NCBI GenBank assembly: GCA_963680875.1 | Contig: OY804579.1 | Span: 50,308,536 to 50,372,535, forward strand | DNA from: Bathymodiolus brooksi | Taxonomy: Eukaryota; Mollusca; Bivalvia; Mytilida; Modiolidae | Direction of reading: 5' to 3' | DNA length: 64,000 nt | In this document: one piece after another, positions 1 through 11,015 of the stretch | How positions within the stretch are numbered: the stretch's first letter is position 1 | Layout: every line of letters starts with the position of its first letter | Program-made: the position numbers and the translations under genes | The notes under the pieces: model-generated | What the model saw: the letters and a program-made list of their open reading frames with translations, nothing else | Database searches by the model: none | What the model was told of the DNA's origin: nothing

Positions 1-486
1 TAAAGTGGAATCTTAGGGGTGAATGGTCTTTTTGTATTTATAAGGGATAAGATAATTATTCGGTTTGGTTTAGTCTCATCTGGCCAACATTTGAAAATTT
101 CAACTTCTCACTTGGCCAACATGCTAATTTCTTACCTGAGCCATACATGATTGATTTTATTGCTATAGATTGTTGTTTTAGCACTTAAATTGGGGCCACT
201 TAAAGGTTGTTAATTAATTTTATGATTAATAAGTGAAGTATCACATGCTATATTTAGTTAAATCCAATGAAAATGCACTAAAATATGCTGATTTAAGAAA
301 AAAAAATGACAAATTTAATGAGAAATAAAATAATATATATTTGGCCGTGTGGTTTTAAAGAATAGTATTATTTACCAACGCGTGGGTGGATGATGGACAG
401 ATGTCAGACGCTAAGCGATGGCAACAGCTGATGGGAGTTAGTTTACACAGGTGTTTTTCCATGGAATCCTATGTACGCTTTGGACC
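1..486. other. AT-rich sequence without a gene
   Basis: No convincing coding region. Around 385-440 there is a short stretch (GATGGACAGATGTCAGACG...AAGCGATGGCAAC) of a kind I associate with mollusc dispersed repeats, lying just before the tandem repeat at 487. Confidence 0.4.
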
Positions 487-1149
487 AAAAAGCACATAAT
501 TATACTCATACAGTACAAATTTGAGCCCATCATGGCTTCAAATACAGCAGTTTTGGCCATTTGACATAATTTGTATTTTTAGTAATGGCAGCCATCTTGG
601 ATATAGGATGGAGCTGCCGGACACAATTTTGAAAGGGGACCACCTAAGGACCATTCAGGCCAAGTTTGGTTGAAATTGACCAAGTGGTTTATGACGAGAA
701 GATTTTTAAATTATTTTTTTGCTTATTTATTCTTAATTTGCATAATCGGTCAAAATCAGCAAAAGTTAAAAGATCATATGAAAATCCGGAATATAATATG
801 TTAAAAAGCTCATAATTATACTTATACAGTTCAAATTTGAGTCCATCATGGCTTCAAATACAGCAGTTTTGACCATTTTATGTAATTTCTATTTTTAGTA
901 ACGGCGGCCATCTTGGATATAGAATGGCGCTGACGGACACAATTTTGAAAGGGGACCACCTAAGGATCATTCAGACAAAGTTTGGTTGAAATTGGCCAAG
1001 TGGTTTCTGACAAGAAGATTTTAAAATTATTTTTTGCTTATTTATGCCTAATTTACATAATCGGTCAAAATCGGCAAAAGTTCAAAGTTCATAAAAAATA
1101 CCGTAATATATGTTAAAAAGCTCATCATTATGCTTATACAGTTCAAATT
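487..1149 (+). repeat. Diverged tandem repeat, ~315-bp unit, about two copies
   Basis: Two diverged copies begin near 487 and 803, and a truncated third near 1116. Each starts with AGC(A/T)CATAATTATACT and carries GGCTTCAAATACAGCAG, GCCATCTTGGATATAG, AAAGGGGACCACCTAAGG and CCAAGTGGTTT in the same order. The third copy stops at about 1149, where the next repeat begins. A related degenerate copy lies near 6130-6500. No coding frame is shared between the copies, so this is a dispersed non-coding repeat that was duplicated in tandem. Confidence 0.8.
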
Positions 1150-1152
1150 TGG

Positions 1153-1752
1153 GCACATGTGTCAGCGTGTGCAGTTCCGGCTGAAGTGTCAGAAAAAGCT
1201 TTTTTCATGCACAACGACGTGTGAATACGTTTGGAGAATCAGCATGATTGGAAGTTCGAGAAACATACTTTTTTGTTACTTTCCGTGATTGTAGTCCTGA
1301 CATCATGTGTAGTTGTGAACTTACAGATTATTGAAGTACTGTCCCATCTTGCAGTCTGGATATTTAACTTTGATGGCTGATTCGCTTCTCTTTGATACTA
1401 TAATTTCAGTTGATAGACTTTTTTTAATTCTGGCTGATTTCGCTGCGCTTTGATAACATATTTCCGGTTATTAGTCTTGTTTACTTCTATGATAGCATTA
1501 GCCTCTGATTTCCAGGGTTAATCGCTTATCTAAAATTTGCCCGTTCACTATATGATCTGCCACCTTACAAATTTTCGGCGATCATCATATGACATTTCGA
1601 CAAATACAGATTTCAACTTATTTAATACATTTCATCTCATTTGCAGTTTTCACATATGTACATTTATATATATTAATAAATACTGTGGCCACTGTGGCCA
1701 TTTGTTGCCAATAATACTTTGGTTTTTTTTTATATGAGCATCAGAGATAATA
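1153..1752 (+). repeat. Direct repeat, copy A (~600 bp)
   Basis: This block, from GTCAGCGTGTGCAGTTCC to ATGAGCATCAGAGATAAT, is repeated at 2038-2612 with only scattered substitutions and small indels. Both copies contain a matching ~66-codon open frame, but it resembles no known protein and the copies differ by a 9-bp in-frame deletion of a tandem TGTGGCCAC motif. I treat it as a duplicated non-coding segment. Confidence 0.8.
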
Positions 1753-2037
1753 GGATTTAAAAAAATTGTACTTTTAAATCCCTTATCGCATGGGCTCATA
1801 TAACTTTGTTCGTTATCATGCTTTTATCAATTGCATTTATTTTCGGTATTTGGTTCAGAATATCGATTTTTTATTGATTGAATTATCCACAATCATTTTC
1901 ACTGTATGGCCTGAAACGAAGCAGACACGAAAATATCAGGGAGACTATCTAGTTAAAAAAAACCACCCTCCTTTGCCCTTACTTGTTGGAGAGATACTGC
2001 GCTTTGTTTATGTATTTCCAAGTTGATTGTATGTATA
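1753..2037. other. Unique spacer between the two direct repeats
   Basis: About 285 bp separate copies A and B. A short open frame (1790-2026) resembles nothing known to me. No terminal repeats are visible at its edges. Confidence 0.4.
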
Positions 2038-2612
2038 TGTCAGCGTGTGCAGTTCCAGCTGAAGTGCCAGAAAAAGCTTTTTTCATGCACAACGACTTGT
2101 GAATACGTTTGGAGAATCGGCATGATTGGAAGTTCGAGAAACATACTTATTTGTTGCTTTCCGTGATTGTAGTCCTGACATCATGTGTAGTTGTGAACTT
2201 ACAGATTATTGAAGTACTGTCCCATCTTGCAGTCTGGATATTTAACTTTGATGACTAATTCGCTTCTCTTTGATACTATAATTTCAGTTGATATACTTTT
2301 TTAATTCTGGCTGATTTCGCTGCGCTTTGATTACAAATTTTCGGTTATTAGTCTTGTTTACTTCTATGATAGCATTAGCCTCTGATTTCCAGGGTTAATC
2401 ACTTATCCAAAATTTGCCCGTTCACTATATGATCTGCCACCTTACACATTTTCGGCGATCATCATATGACATTTCGACAAATACAGATTTCAACTTATTT
2501 AATACATTTCATCTCATTTGCAGTTTTCACATATGTACATTTATATATATTAATAAATACTGTGGCCATTTGTTGCCAATAATACTTTTTTTTTTATATG
2601 AGCATCAGAGAT
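2038..2612 (+). repeat. Direct repeat, copy B (~575 bp)
   Basis: Second copy of 1153-1752, offset by about 877 bp. The high similarity points to a fairly recent local duplication. Copy B has lost one of two TGTGGCCA motifs present in copy A near 1684-1700. Confidence 0.8.
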
Positions 2613-3180
2613 AATTTTAAAGTTTTAAATCTTGCAAATTAAAGAATCAATTTTAATTTTAGAAACATATTTACTTTAAAATTGTATAAAAAGGAGTGTT
2701 GTTGTCACGTCACCTCCATAACATTACAGAAAATTGATACTTGTATGTACCAATATGAATACAAAATGTTTTGGTTGGTAAAAATGAGTTACATAATTTT
2801 AATAGAATTCGTTCATACTGCTTTCCAATATTATATAATCGACTGTATTTTGATAAATGGCACAGGTTAGAAAGCTAATTTGGCGCGAAATTGGTTTAAT
2901 TTCTAATATTGTATATTTTCTCGAGTCTTCCTCCTATTTCAACAGGTTCAAGACCTAGGGTTTCATGTTGCGACACATCATTGTCATGTAAGAGTGTTGG
3001 TCATTTGATACTAACTATTTTCCCATTCAACACTAGAACATATATCATAAATCATGACAGTATAATTTGAAAGAAAATGTACTTTTATTTTTTTCAATGT
3101 ATAATTGTCGCAATTAGAATTATGTTGAGATGTTTGTAACATTATTTTTAGATATATACGTACATTGTATATCATTTATA
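2613..3180. other. AT-rich sequence, nothing recognised
   Basis: Only short open frames with no recognisable protein content. No repeat structure seen. Confidence 0.4.
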
Positions 3181-3310
3181 GGGTTATGGTGTTTAACGCC
3201 ACTTTCAACAATAATTCAGCTACATGTATATCGTGGCGGAGTATCCGGAGTAAACCACCGTCCTGTCGCAAGTCACTGACAAACTTGATCACATAATGTT
3301 GTATCCAGTA
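3181..3310 (+). mobile_element. SINE-like element fragment (GTTTAACGCCAC family)
   Basis: Carries the family core GTGTTTAACGCCACTTTCAA, ATATCGTGGCGG, GAGTATCCGGAG and CACATAATGTTGTAT in order. Compared with other copies it lacks the CAGTTTTATTGGTGGAGG block, an internal deletion. At least eight further copies occur in the window on both strands. Confidence 0.75.
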
Positions 3311-3321
3311 CATCATTTATA

Positions 3322-3450
3322 AGTTTGGTTTATAGTGTTTAACGCCACTTTCAACAATATTTCAGTTATATCGTGGCGGTCAGTTTTTATTGGTGGAGGA
3401 AACCGGAGTACCCTGAGAAAACCACCATCCTGCCGCAAGTTAATGACATT
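3322..3450 (+). mobile_element. SINE-like element, second adjacent copy
   Basis: Head-to-tail with the previous copy. It has the full TTTAACGCCACTTTCAACAA, ATATCGTGGCGGTCAG, TTATTGGTGGAGGAAACCGG and AAAACCACC blocks, then breaks off after CGCAAGTTAATGACA. Confidence 0.75.
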
Positions 3451-3708
3451 TATACAATTTGTTCACGTCTTTATAGTCCTAAATGTTTATGACATTACAT
3501 TTGTTTAATCCTAAAATTGCTTCAATTTTATTATTTTTTTAACAATAAAATTTGTTATAGGCATGTATTTACTGTCCGTTTAAGTCCATTAAATGTTACA
3601 AACCATCGCTTCGCCCATAAAATCAAGATTTCGAGATCTTCATTTAAAATCTAAAAAGAGCAAAGTTCAGTTCAGTCAATTTAATGAGGATTGTGTCGTT
3701 CTGATATT

Positions 3709-3854
3709 AAAAGATTATTACATGACATTTTCCATATCGGCCTTGGTATTAGCCCGAGACTCCCATATCAAGCCCGACAGCAAGGCTAGAGGGCTGATAT
3801 GGGTCGAGGGTTGATACCAGGGACGATATGGAAAATTTCATGTCATAATCTTTT
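3709..3854. mobile_element. 146-bp fold-back element
   Basis: The ends form a 31-bp inverted repeat (3709-3739 and 3824-3854) with two mismatches, containing TTTTCCATATCG on the left and CGATATGGAAAA on the right. Inside, CCCATATCA and TGATATGGG form a second inverted pair, so nearly the whole element can fold into a hairpin. No open frame is implied. It is likely a MITE or fold-back repeat. Confidence 0.75.
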
Positions 3855-4596
3855 TATCACATATTTTACATTGACCTTTTCCAAGCACTGACTTTTATAT
3901 TGCAAAAAAGTTCTTTGAACTGACAAATTGCGAAAATAAATCCTTAAGAGAGTTGACTTTGTTCAACTTGCAAATATTTTTGTTTCGAGTCTGGCTTCAA
4001 AAATATACCAATCAATGTCGATCTGTACAATGACGTCAGAAACAGTTTGTAAAATCTACCTGGAAGACGTTGACATTTGAATGGAAATTCCTATTCAACA
4101 CGACGTATTCATTTCAGCTAATTATTCCGTTTCAAGTTATTTAAACTTTATTCCAATATGTTGAAATGTGTTATTTTGATTGACATACGATTTGATACAT
4201 ATCTTTATTCATCATCTTTCTTTGTACTTGGACATATAATCTTTGAGACCACTGCGCATATACCAGAAGTTGAATTCGGGGTCAAATATGGATATATGAG
4301 GGCAAATACGGATGAGGGAAAATAACCAACACTGACATTTAGCTATTATTGGACATGCAAAAACGAACATATTGCAACAAAATATGTGATAAATAACTAT
4401 TATACCAATTCTAATATAATTTACTAATATGAAAGATAATAAAAGACAAATAATTAGAGACTTGTGGTATCTCATCCGAATAAAATGATGTACCATTTAA
4501 CACAGTTCTCTGGGAAAGACAGGTAAATAGTCTTATAAAAGAGAATACAGGTCTCTGATAACAACCATATCAAAACAAATGCCATCTATATGATAT
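3855..4596. other. AT-rich sequence, nothing recognised
   Basis: Short open frames only (for example 4212-4496 on the minus strand), hydrophobic and without a recognisable domain. Confidence 0.35.
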
Positions 4597-4604
4597 ATCT
4601 TCAC

Positions 4605-4916
4605 CAGTGGCAGTGCCGGATTTAGACGAAAAGAAGCCCTAGGCTATTTTCATATGCCCCTACCAATCCCCCATCCACACGACTTGAGGAAGATGGAAGA
4701 GTGTTTAATCAATTTGAACAAAGGCGCGGATGATGTGGAGTGTTTAAAATTCTGCAATATTCTGAAAATGGGGTGCAACTGTGCAAGAAAAATTTCTGAA
4801 GTGTTGTTTATTGAGTAATAAGTATGAACGTCCAATGGCAACACTTTGGTCCGAGGCCCTTACATTTTGAGTCCCTTTGCTACAGCCTGTCAAGCCTATA
4901 GGTAAATCTGACACGG
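4605..4916. mobile_element. Non-autonomous hAT-like element with 8-bp target duplication
   Basis: The 312-bp element is flanked by identical 8-bp direct repeats ATCTTCAC (4597-4604 and 4917-4924). The left end is CAGTGGCAGTGCCGGATTTA and the right end, read inward, is CCGTGTCAGATTTA, an imperfect inverted repeat. An 8-bp target duplication and CA-type ends fit the hAT superfamily. No transposase remains. Confidence 0.7.
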
Positions 4917-5127
4917 ATCTTCACTATGTGGAAAACACTCTCATCACCGGCCCCATTGAACCTAAATAAGAGAGGATGTTTGGAAACATAAAACTAGTGT
5001 AACCCGGCACCCCATTTTTTTTTACTGAAGTGTCTGAACCAAGCCAGGAAAGTGAGCGGTCGTATCTTCAATTTTCTCTCACATACAATACCACAAGAAT
5101 CAATTTATTTATCTTGCGGGATTATTT

Positions 5128-5480
5128 AAGAATTGAATGCATTTTTTTGTAGTTTTATTGGCGTGTAAAAGTGTGGACCGAAGCCTTTTACACGCTTTTA
5201 CACGCCAATAAAACTACAAAAAGCCTCGGTCCACGCTTTTACACGCCAATAAAACTACAAAAAAATGCATTCAATTCTTATAATTACATTTAAATTACAC
5301 CAACATTTAATATAGTTGAATTTTTCGTTGTGAATTTTATTTGTGTTAGATTATTTGCTGTTGGAAATATTACTACGCCATTGATTGTTTACATCTGACG
5401 TCGTTTGAGTTTTATTGGGATGTAAAACATCTCTTTTATAATCATGTGACCACTTCATAACCAATCATATTGTAACATTT
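5128..5480. mobile_element. Fold-back element, family of the 60.4-kb copy
   Basis: An inverted repeat core (5128-5279) has ends AAGAATTGAATGCATTTTTT and its complement. Three units of CGCTTTTACACGCCAATAAA lie inside, two in one orientation and one inverted. The following 200 bp (5280-5480) match 60210-60396 in inverted orientation with deletions, so the mobile unit is larger than the hairpin. No coding frame. Confidence 0.7.
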
Positions 5481-6125
5481 CAATGCAAAACGGAAGTAAT
5501 ATAATTATTTAACTGCAAAATGTAGATATACTAGTAAAATATATATAAACACATCAAAGGGTATATCTCCATTTCACAGAGAGGTAAGACGTATACTTAC
5601 GTCTATTGAATAACTGTTAAATAATATTTAATGAGCAGTATTTTGGCAATATTCATGACAAGAACAAGATTACAAACAATAAATTGTGCGTTGCTCCCGT
5701 GAACCTTTAATCTCTCACGTGGTTTCTGATTTAAATCTATTAATTTAAAAAAAAACATATATTTATTAGACATATTATTAGATATATTGAGTTTTATTGG
5801 ATATATTGAGTTTTATTAGATATATTCTTATATCGAAATTGTCAGTTCCTAAATCATGTAATTATTATTAAAACGAAGGTTCTTCTCCCTCTGTCATAGG
5901 TGACCTTCGCCGATTTTGGCTATCCTGTTTGGGCCCTATGGTTTTCTTGCCCCCAAAGATTTAAAAAAATTATTTAGCTTTAATTGTTATGCCTTTGAGG
6001 GTACTACCTAATGAAGGTTATTCCAGAAACGCGTCATGTCCACTAAATTTGATATTTACGTTTTTGTTCAACAAGCAAAAATTGCAAATTCATCTGATTC
6101 CAGTGTAACATTAACATATTTTTGC
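5481..6125. other. AT-rich sequence with a short dispersed-repeat piece
   Basis: Around 5895-5932 the segment GGTGACCTT..CCGATTTTGGCTATCCTGTTTG matches, in inverse orientation, part of the repeat at 14440-14810. Nothing else is recognised. Confidence 0.4.
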
Positions 6126-6129
6126 TTAC

Positions 6130-6500
6130 CTGTCACATTTGTTCTACTTTTAGTAACTGCGACCATCTTGGGTGGGTGACAGTGTTGTTGGAAACAATTT
6201 TGAAAGCGAGAAACCCAATGACCCACCCAGTCCAGGGGAAAGTTAAAAAAATATTGAAAAAGAAGATTTATTTTGATAATCTGTATAAATCGACATAAAG
6301 AAAAAACGGAATATATGTTGAACTACTCGCTGTCACGCAGCTGCGGTTTAGATTTCTGCACTGTTTCACTTAAGAGTAGTGTTATTCAATAATGTAAATA
6401 TATATTTTTAGCAACCGCGGCCCCATTGAATGAAGGGTGGAACTGTGTTACAATTTCAAAAGCGAGTCAATCAAGGTCAGCCATGTTTAATTTGCACAAT
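6130..6500 (+). repeat. Degenerate copy of the 487-1149 repeat
   Basis: CGACCATCTTGG, GGAAACAATTTTGAAAGCGAG and a later GCAACCGCGGCC...AAAGCGAG echo the order of motifs in the tandem repeat at 487-1149. The similarity is patchy. Confidence 0.4.
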
Positions 6501-6689
6501 GGCTTTAGTGAAGAATATTTGGTATAAACATATTTATTCATGATAAACTGGTATAATGTGGAGAATATTTAGATGTGAAAAGTTTACTTGACGTACGACG
6601 TACAACACGATCACATGGTCTTTGATGCACTGGGATGGGCATATGGACGAAAGCTAAGATTGCCACAACGAGAGTGGGAGTTAAGAGCT

Positions 6690-7135
6690 TAGCTATTGTG
6701 TTTAACACCACTTTCAACAATATTTCGGTTTTATAGTGGGAGTCAGTTTTATTGGTGGAGGAAGCCGGAATACCCGAAGAAAACAAGCTTATCATAATCT
6801 TGTATCGGGTACACCTAGCCATGAGCACTATTTGAACGCACAACATTAGCGATGATAATCACTGATTGCATAGGTAGTTGTAAATTCAACTACCATACGA
6901 TCACGACCAAGACGGCCCCACAGGAAAACGAGTATATATATTTAATGGATAGTGTCAGAAAAAAATGCTTTGCAACGGGCCATCGACGACCATTACTTGC
7001 AAACTGTTGCTCATTAGGGAATGTTGAATGTTGCCTTTTACATGTAAGGAACATATCGTTCTCTGTACACGAGCCACTCGTCTACGTCTCGTTCCAAGGA
7101 CGAGTTGTGTATTTGATTCATCTCCCATAACCAGC
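6690..7135 (+). mobile_element. SINE-like element, long copy
   Basis: Starts with GTGTTTAACACCACTTTCAA, then TTATTGGTGGAGGAAGCCGG, a deleted middle, GGGTACACC, a decayed B-box-like block (TTTGAACGCACAACATTAGC), ACTGATTGCATAGGTAGTTG and CGATCACGACCAAGACGGCC. The last ~250 bp end with GTGTATTTGATTCATC, which also occurs at 30958-30973. In the opposite orientation the order suggests a tRNA-like head followed by a conserved body and the TTAAACACC tail. Confidence 0.65.
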
Positions 7136-8626
7136 GGACTTCCCTTCCGGAGGAACTGTACCTTGTAACAGAGAAAAGAGGTCTTGCGTCTACACCTGGA
7201 GTTCCACCGGAGATCAAGAGTGTATAAAAACCATACCCATTAGGAAGTGCATATGCCCTAATACATTTTATTTTTTTCATTTATAGTTCGAACCTTATTT
7301 AGATAATGCATTCAAGATTTCCTTTCACAATACGAACTTTATTTAGAAAAAAAATATCAAAATAAATCTTTTTATGATATCATACCAGCTATTCAAACGT
7401 AAACTTTGAAGAACACAAACACCTTTGAACATAGCATGTTGAAACCAAAATAATACGATATAATTTGAACATGGGTCATTAAATATTATATAAAAAGAAA
7501 ACAAGATTTTCTCAGTTTTCGCCAGGTGATAGTGAAGAAATTCGTTATATTTTTGACAGAAATAATGAAAAGTTATACATTTGTATAATGATAAAATTAT
7601 TTCAAATACGAGTTACAATTACCCTTTTTATTTGTCGTCAGTAACCTCCCACCGATGCAAATCACGCAAACGTAAAGGTTAAGCTTAAAACAAAATGGTC
7701 AGGTAGACTAATAAAAAACACAAATTTAGTAGAAAATCTTAAAACAAAAATTAATTAGTGGTTTTACACCTCAAGCTATGTTATACTTTCATTTCAGTCC
7801 AGGGAGAAACATTGGTTCTAATAGCGACTAACATATATGTCTGCACTGAAAAAAACCCAGGACAGTCAATGTTTCGTCATGTTAGAGAGATATTTGTCAG
7901 TCTCTTCTAATTACACAGACAAAACACTATTTTAAGAAACTTATCTCCTCCAATCCTCCAAAATGTGTCCATGAAAACTAAAAATACCGTCGGGTAAAGT
8001 TAAATAACCACCGTTTGAAGACATTGATATGCATTATTACGACGATAAAGCATGCGAATTGTTCTCATGATAATAAATTAACATTAGTTAGGTGTACATG
8101 GTCCGAGTGCCAATGGCGACCTTCTACTTTCAAGTCAATCTCTGTAGATGTAGCATCAAAGTTGATTCTAACACATTGCCATACAATGGGCACCATAGCA
8201 TAAAGGTTCAAGAAAACCATTACAAGACATTTGCCAACACTCATTTCACAATTACTGAATACAGTATTAATGACAATACCAAAAAATTGCAAAAATTTAT
8301 ATTCATGGAGGAATATGACAACATGTTCTGATCATGAGTAGGCGTTTGGATATGAGAAAATCAAATTTGAAATAAAATTGGAGTGGCAGCAAAAGGCCCA
8401 GGCTTCGTCTGTGACAAGAAAGGAAATAAGTCACCACAGAAATGAAACGCATACATGCGTAGATGATAATGAGGAACCAACCCTCAAATTGTACCTCATT
8501 GGAGTAGGTAGAAGAACAATATACTTATTCACACGCCAATGCACAAATTAACATTTTACTTGAATAATTTCTTTCACAAGCTGAAGATTCTCAAAAGTCT
8601 GTATTTTCACACCTGGAAGATAACTA
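7136..8626. other. AT-rich sequence, nothing recognised
   Basis: About 1.5 kb with only short overlapping open frames on both strands (around 8015-8331). None has recognisable domains. No inverted or tandem structure was seen. Confidence 0.35.
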
Positions 8627-8820
8627 GATTAACACGATGTGTGTTCCTTCCGGAGCACCTGAGTTCTCCCGAATTATAGTGAGGTTCGTGTCTCGATCTT
8701 TAGTTTTCTGTGTAGTGTTTTGTAAATCGCTCTTCGTAATCTTGTCCTTTTTCTTTTGACCATTGTATTGTCTGTGCTTCGATTTACTGATTCTGATTAC
8801 CTCGTTGGCATCTTCAAACT
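8627..8820 (+). mobile_element. Retroelement 3' tail fragment
   Basis: Begins TAACTAGATTAACACGA and continues CTTCCGGAGCACCTGAGTTC, GTTCGTGTCTCGATCTTTAG, then a T/G-rich stretch ending TTCAAACTCTTCTT. The same series follows the retroelement coding end at 12976-13190, so this is a separately inserted 3'-end copy. Confidence 0.65.
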
Positions 8821-9224
8821 CTTCTTCAATTGTTCAGTCACTGAAATACAACTTCTCTCAAATGAATAAAGGAATTTTAATGTTCCCTTAAATCCGCAAC
8901 AGATAGCTTAACTTCTGGCATACAGGTTTTAAAACTGGAAAATATAATATTTTTTTAATAAAGAAATCGTTTCCGGACAAGTGAATTAAAACAAAATTTG
9001 AATCAATATAATAACAACAATAAATGACATACTGCGCAAACAACAAACGCCACGGCCAGAGGATGATTATTGTAATCATATGGACATCAAATACTGGTGA
9101 CATTCATTCAGACAAATTATTTAGCTTGAAAAATCTTTATAAATAGGAAACAATGACGCTAGGTGATGCTAAGACGTGCTCTAGTATGTTTTTCTCTTGC
9201 GATATAGATTTCTCATCGCAGTAG
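8821..9224. other. Sequence without recognised features
   Basis: A 71-codon minus-strand open frame (8888-9103) shows no recognisable motif. Confidence 0.35.
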
Positions 9225-9450
9225 CAACAATTGCATGGATCCATTGCCTTGTGGACTGTGCATCTAAATAAAAAGGTTCATCTTTACCTCCAGTTGTTTG
9301 TAGAAAGGCTCATGTCTTATTTACGTTATTTGTGTTTGTTTGTGCATAGTGGTGTTCAACACATATTGTGTTGTGTTTTTTGTTTTGTTTGTCTTCGTCT
9401 ATGTTGCCAGTTTCACTGGTTTGTTCATTTTTGATTGCCTCTTCGGTGTT
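9225..9450 (+). mobile_element. Retroelement 3' tail, second subtype
   Basis: A T/G-rich tail with CTCCAGTTGTTTGTA, CATGTCTTATTTACGTTAT, GTGCATAGTGGTGTTCAACA and TTGATTGCCTCTTCGGT. The same order recurs at 16985-17170, which shows two members of one family. Confidence 0.65.
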
Positions 9451-9674
9451 CTCTAACGTTTATGTATAACTACTTTAACCATGAAGCTACAGTATACTTG
9501 ACTATATGTTTTGAAGGAAGTCTCAGCACACTTCCACTCTGATATTTGACTATGCAAATATATTCAATTTATGTATCAGAATGCAACAATATTTTTTTGA
9601 TGTTATGGCTAGATTTCAATAGTCCCATTCGTCCCAGATTATATGCAAATCATTTCTGTTTCGATTTCATTTCC

Positions 9675-10165
9675 CTCCTACTCACGCCGGATATTCGGCT
9701 GCACGGAACCGGAGTTGGCATTAAGAACGCGGACGTCGATAAAAAATCAACAAACAGGGTAGGTATATGTAAACGTTCTTCTCGCATAATAATATTTTCC
9801 AATGAAATAATTTCGTACAATAACTGCATAAAATAAAGTCTTCACAGTCAAATTTTCATCGCGATAAAGTGAATAGTAAATCGACAACACGATTGTTTTA
9901 ACGACCTTTCTCGCTTTTTGGGGGGGATTTTCGAAATCAAATTACTTATATTTTACTGCAGTGACTGTCGTTTTAAAAACAAATTGGCCCTTTCTCTTCC
10001 CAAATGCCTTCTACAATTTCTGTTAAATATTCACTTTAAAACATTCACGCAAATCCTCACAGCCAACGGTTAATAGACATAGGGTACGTCAATTTGGCAA
10101 CTAAGAACAGCGGATCAACTTGAAAGAATGACACTTGGAACACCGGCTTTGACCGCTAGGAACAA
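9675..10165 (+). repeat. ~500-bp inverted repeat, left arm
   Basis: This segment matches 13205-13715 in inverted orientation. Shared landmarks are GCACGGAACCGGAGTTG, GTAGGTATATGTAAACG, GTAAATCGACAACACGATTG and CAAATTGGCCCTTTCTCTTC. Both arms have small indels. The arms enclose ~3 kb of transposon fragments, so they may be the ends of one old element or two independent opposite insertions. Confidence 0.75.
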
Positions 10166-10225
10166 ACAGAATATCATTTCTCAATACGATATAATTTGTC
10201 GATTAATACTATAAATACTATAATT

Positions 10226-10712
10226 CCAATGTCAAAAGTATTCGGAAATGTAAAAAAAATCCCTATATAATCAACCAAAACCATATTTTTTCAAAAAATT
10301 ATTGTGAAGTCATTTCTGGATAGATTTTAACAAATTTTACACCAAAACGTTCAGAATTGTCTATATTTTGATTGTTTATTTGCTCATTATATTTATATGA
10401 GTGGTTTTTATTTGTACATAATTTTTCCATGATTTTTAATTTTTAGGATTTATTTTTAGTTGAAATATATAGGAAAATCAAAGTCAATTTTTATTTGTTG
10501 TGTTTAAATTATGTACAAATAAAAATCACTCATAATAACATAATGAGTAAATAAACAATCAAAATATTGACAATTCCGAATGTCTTAGTGTAACATTTGT
10601 TAAAATCTATCCAGAAATGACTTCATAATAATATTTTTTGAAAAAATATGGTTTTGGTTGATTATATAGGGATTTTATTTATATTTCCGAATACTTTTGA
10701 CAGATGACTTGT
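10226..10712. mobile_element. Tc1/mariner-like MITE, copy 1 (long inverted arms)
   Basis: A ~485-bp element with inverted arms of about 200 bp, rich in AAAATCCCTATATAATCAACC and TGTACATAATTT motifs. Copy 2 at 54846-55332 is better preserved. Here both terminal CAGT/ACTG ends have decayed, but the inner TGTCAAAAGTATT and AATACTTTTGACAGATGACT are clear. Confidence 0.8.
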
Positions 10713-11015
10713 ACATGTACATGTATATAATAAGTTAAAGACTATGTATTTATAATTATTGCTCATAGTTTTTAGTTTATTTTTGTCCTCCATTTGATTG
10801 GGAAAATGAGGGATCTCTGAATAGGCTATTGGAAATACTTTAAATGTGATAATTATTGTATATATGAGAAAATATTGCACTGTTAAAGGGAAATATAAGT
10901 TCATTGCATTATCTAAAGTTGGGGGAGGTGAGATTGCGTTTCGTGCGTTCGTTCGTTCATTCGTTCGTCCGTCCTGGTTAACCTTGATTATGCTCGATAT
11001 CCAGACAACTACAAA
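10713..11015. other. AT-rich sequence with a short CGTT-rich tract
   Basis: A (CGTT/CGTC)n-like tract lies at about 10937-10973. No gene recognised. Confidence 0.4.

Noticed and set aside
1537..2614. Pair of conserved 66-codon ORFs
   Set aside because: They are shared only because the DNA block is duplicated; composition is low-complexity and no family is recognisable.
10662..10904. 80-codon minus-strand ORF
   Set aside because: It overlaps the arm of the Tc1-like MITE and its AT-rich flank; no domain and no homologous frame in copy 2.
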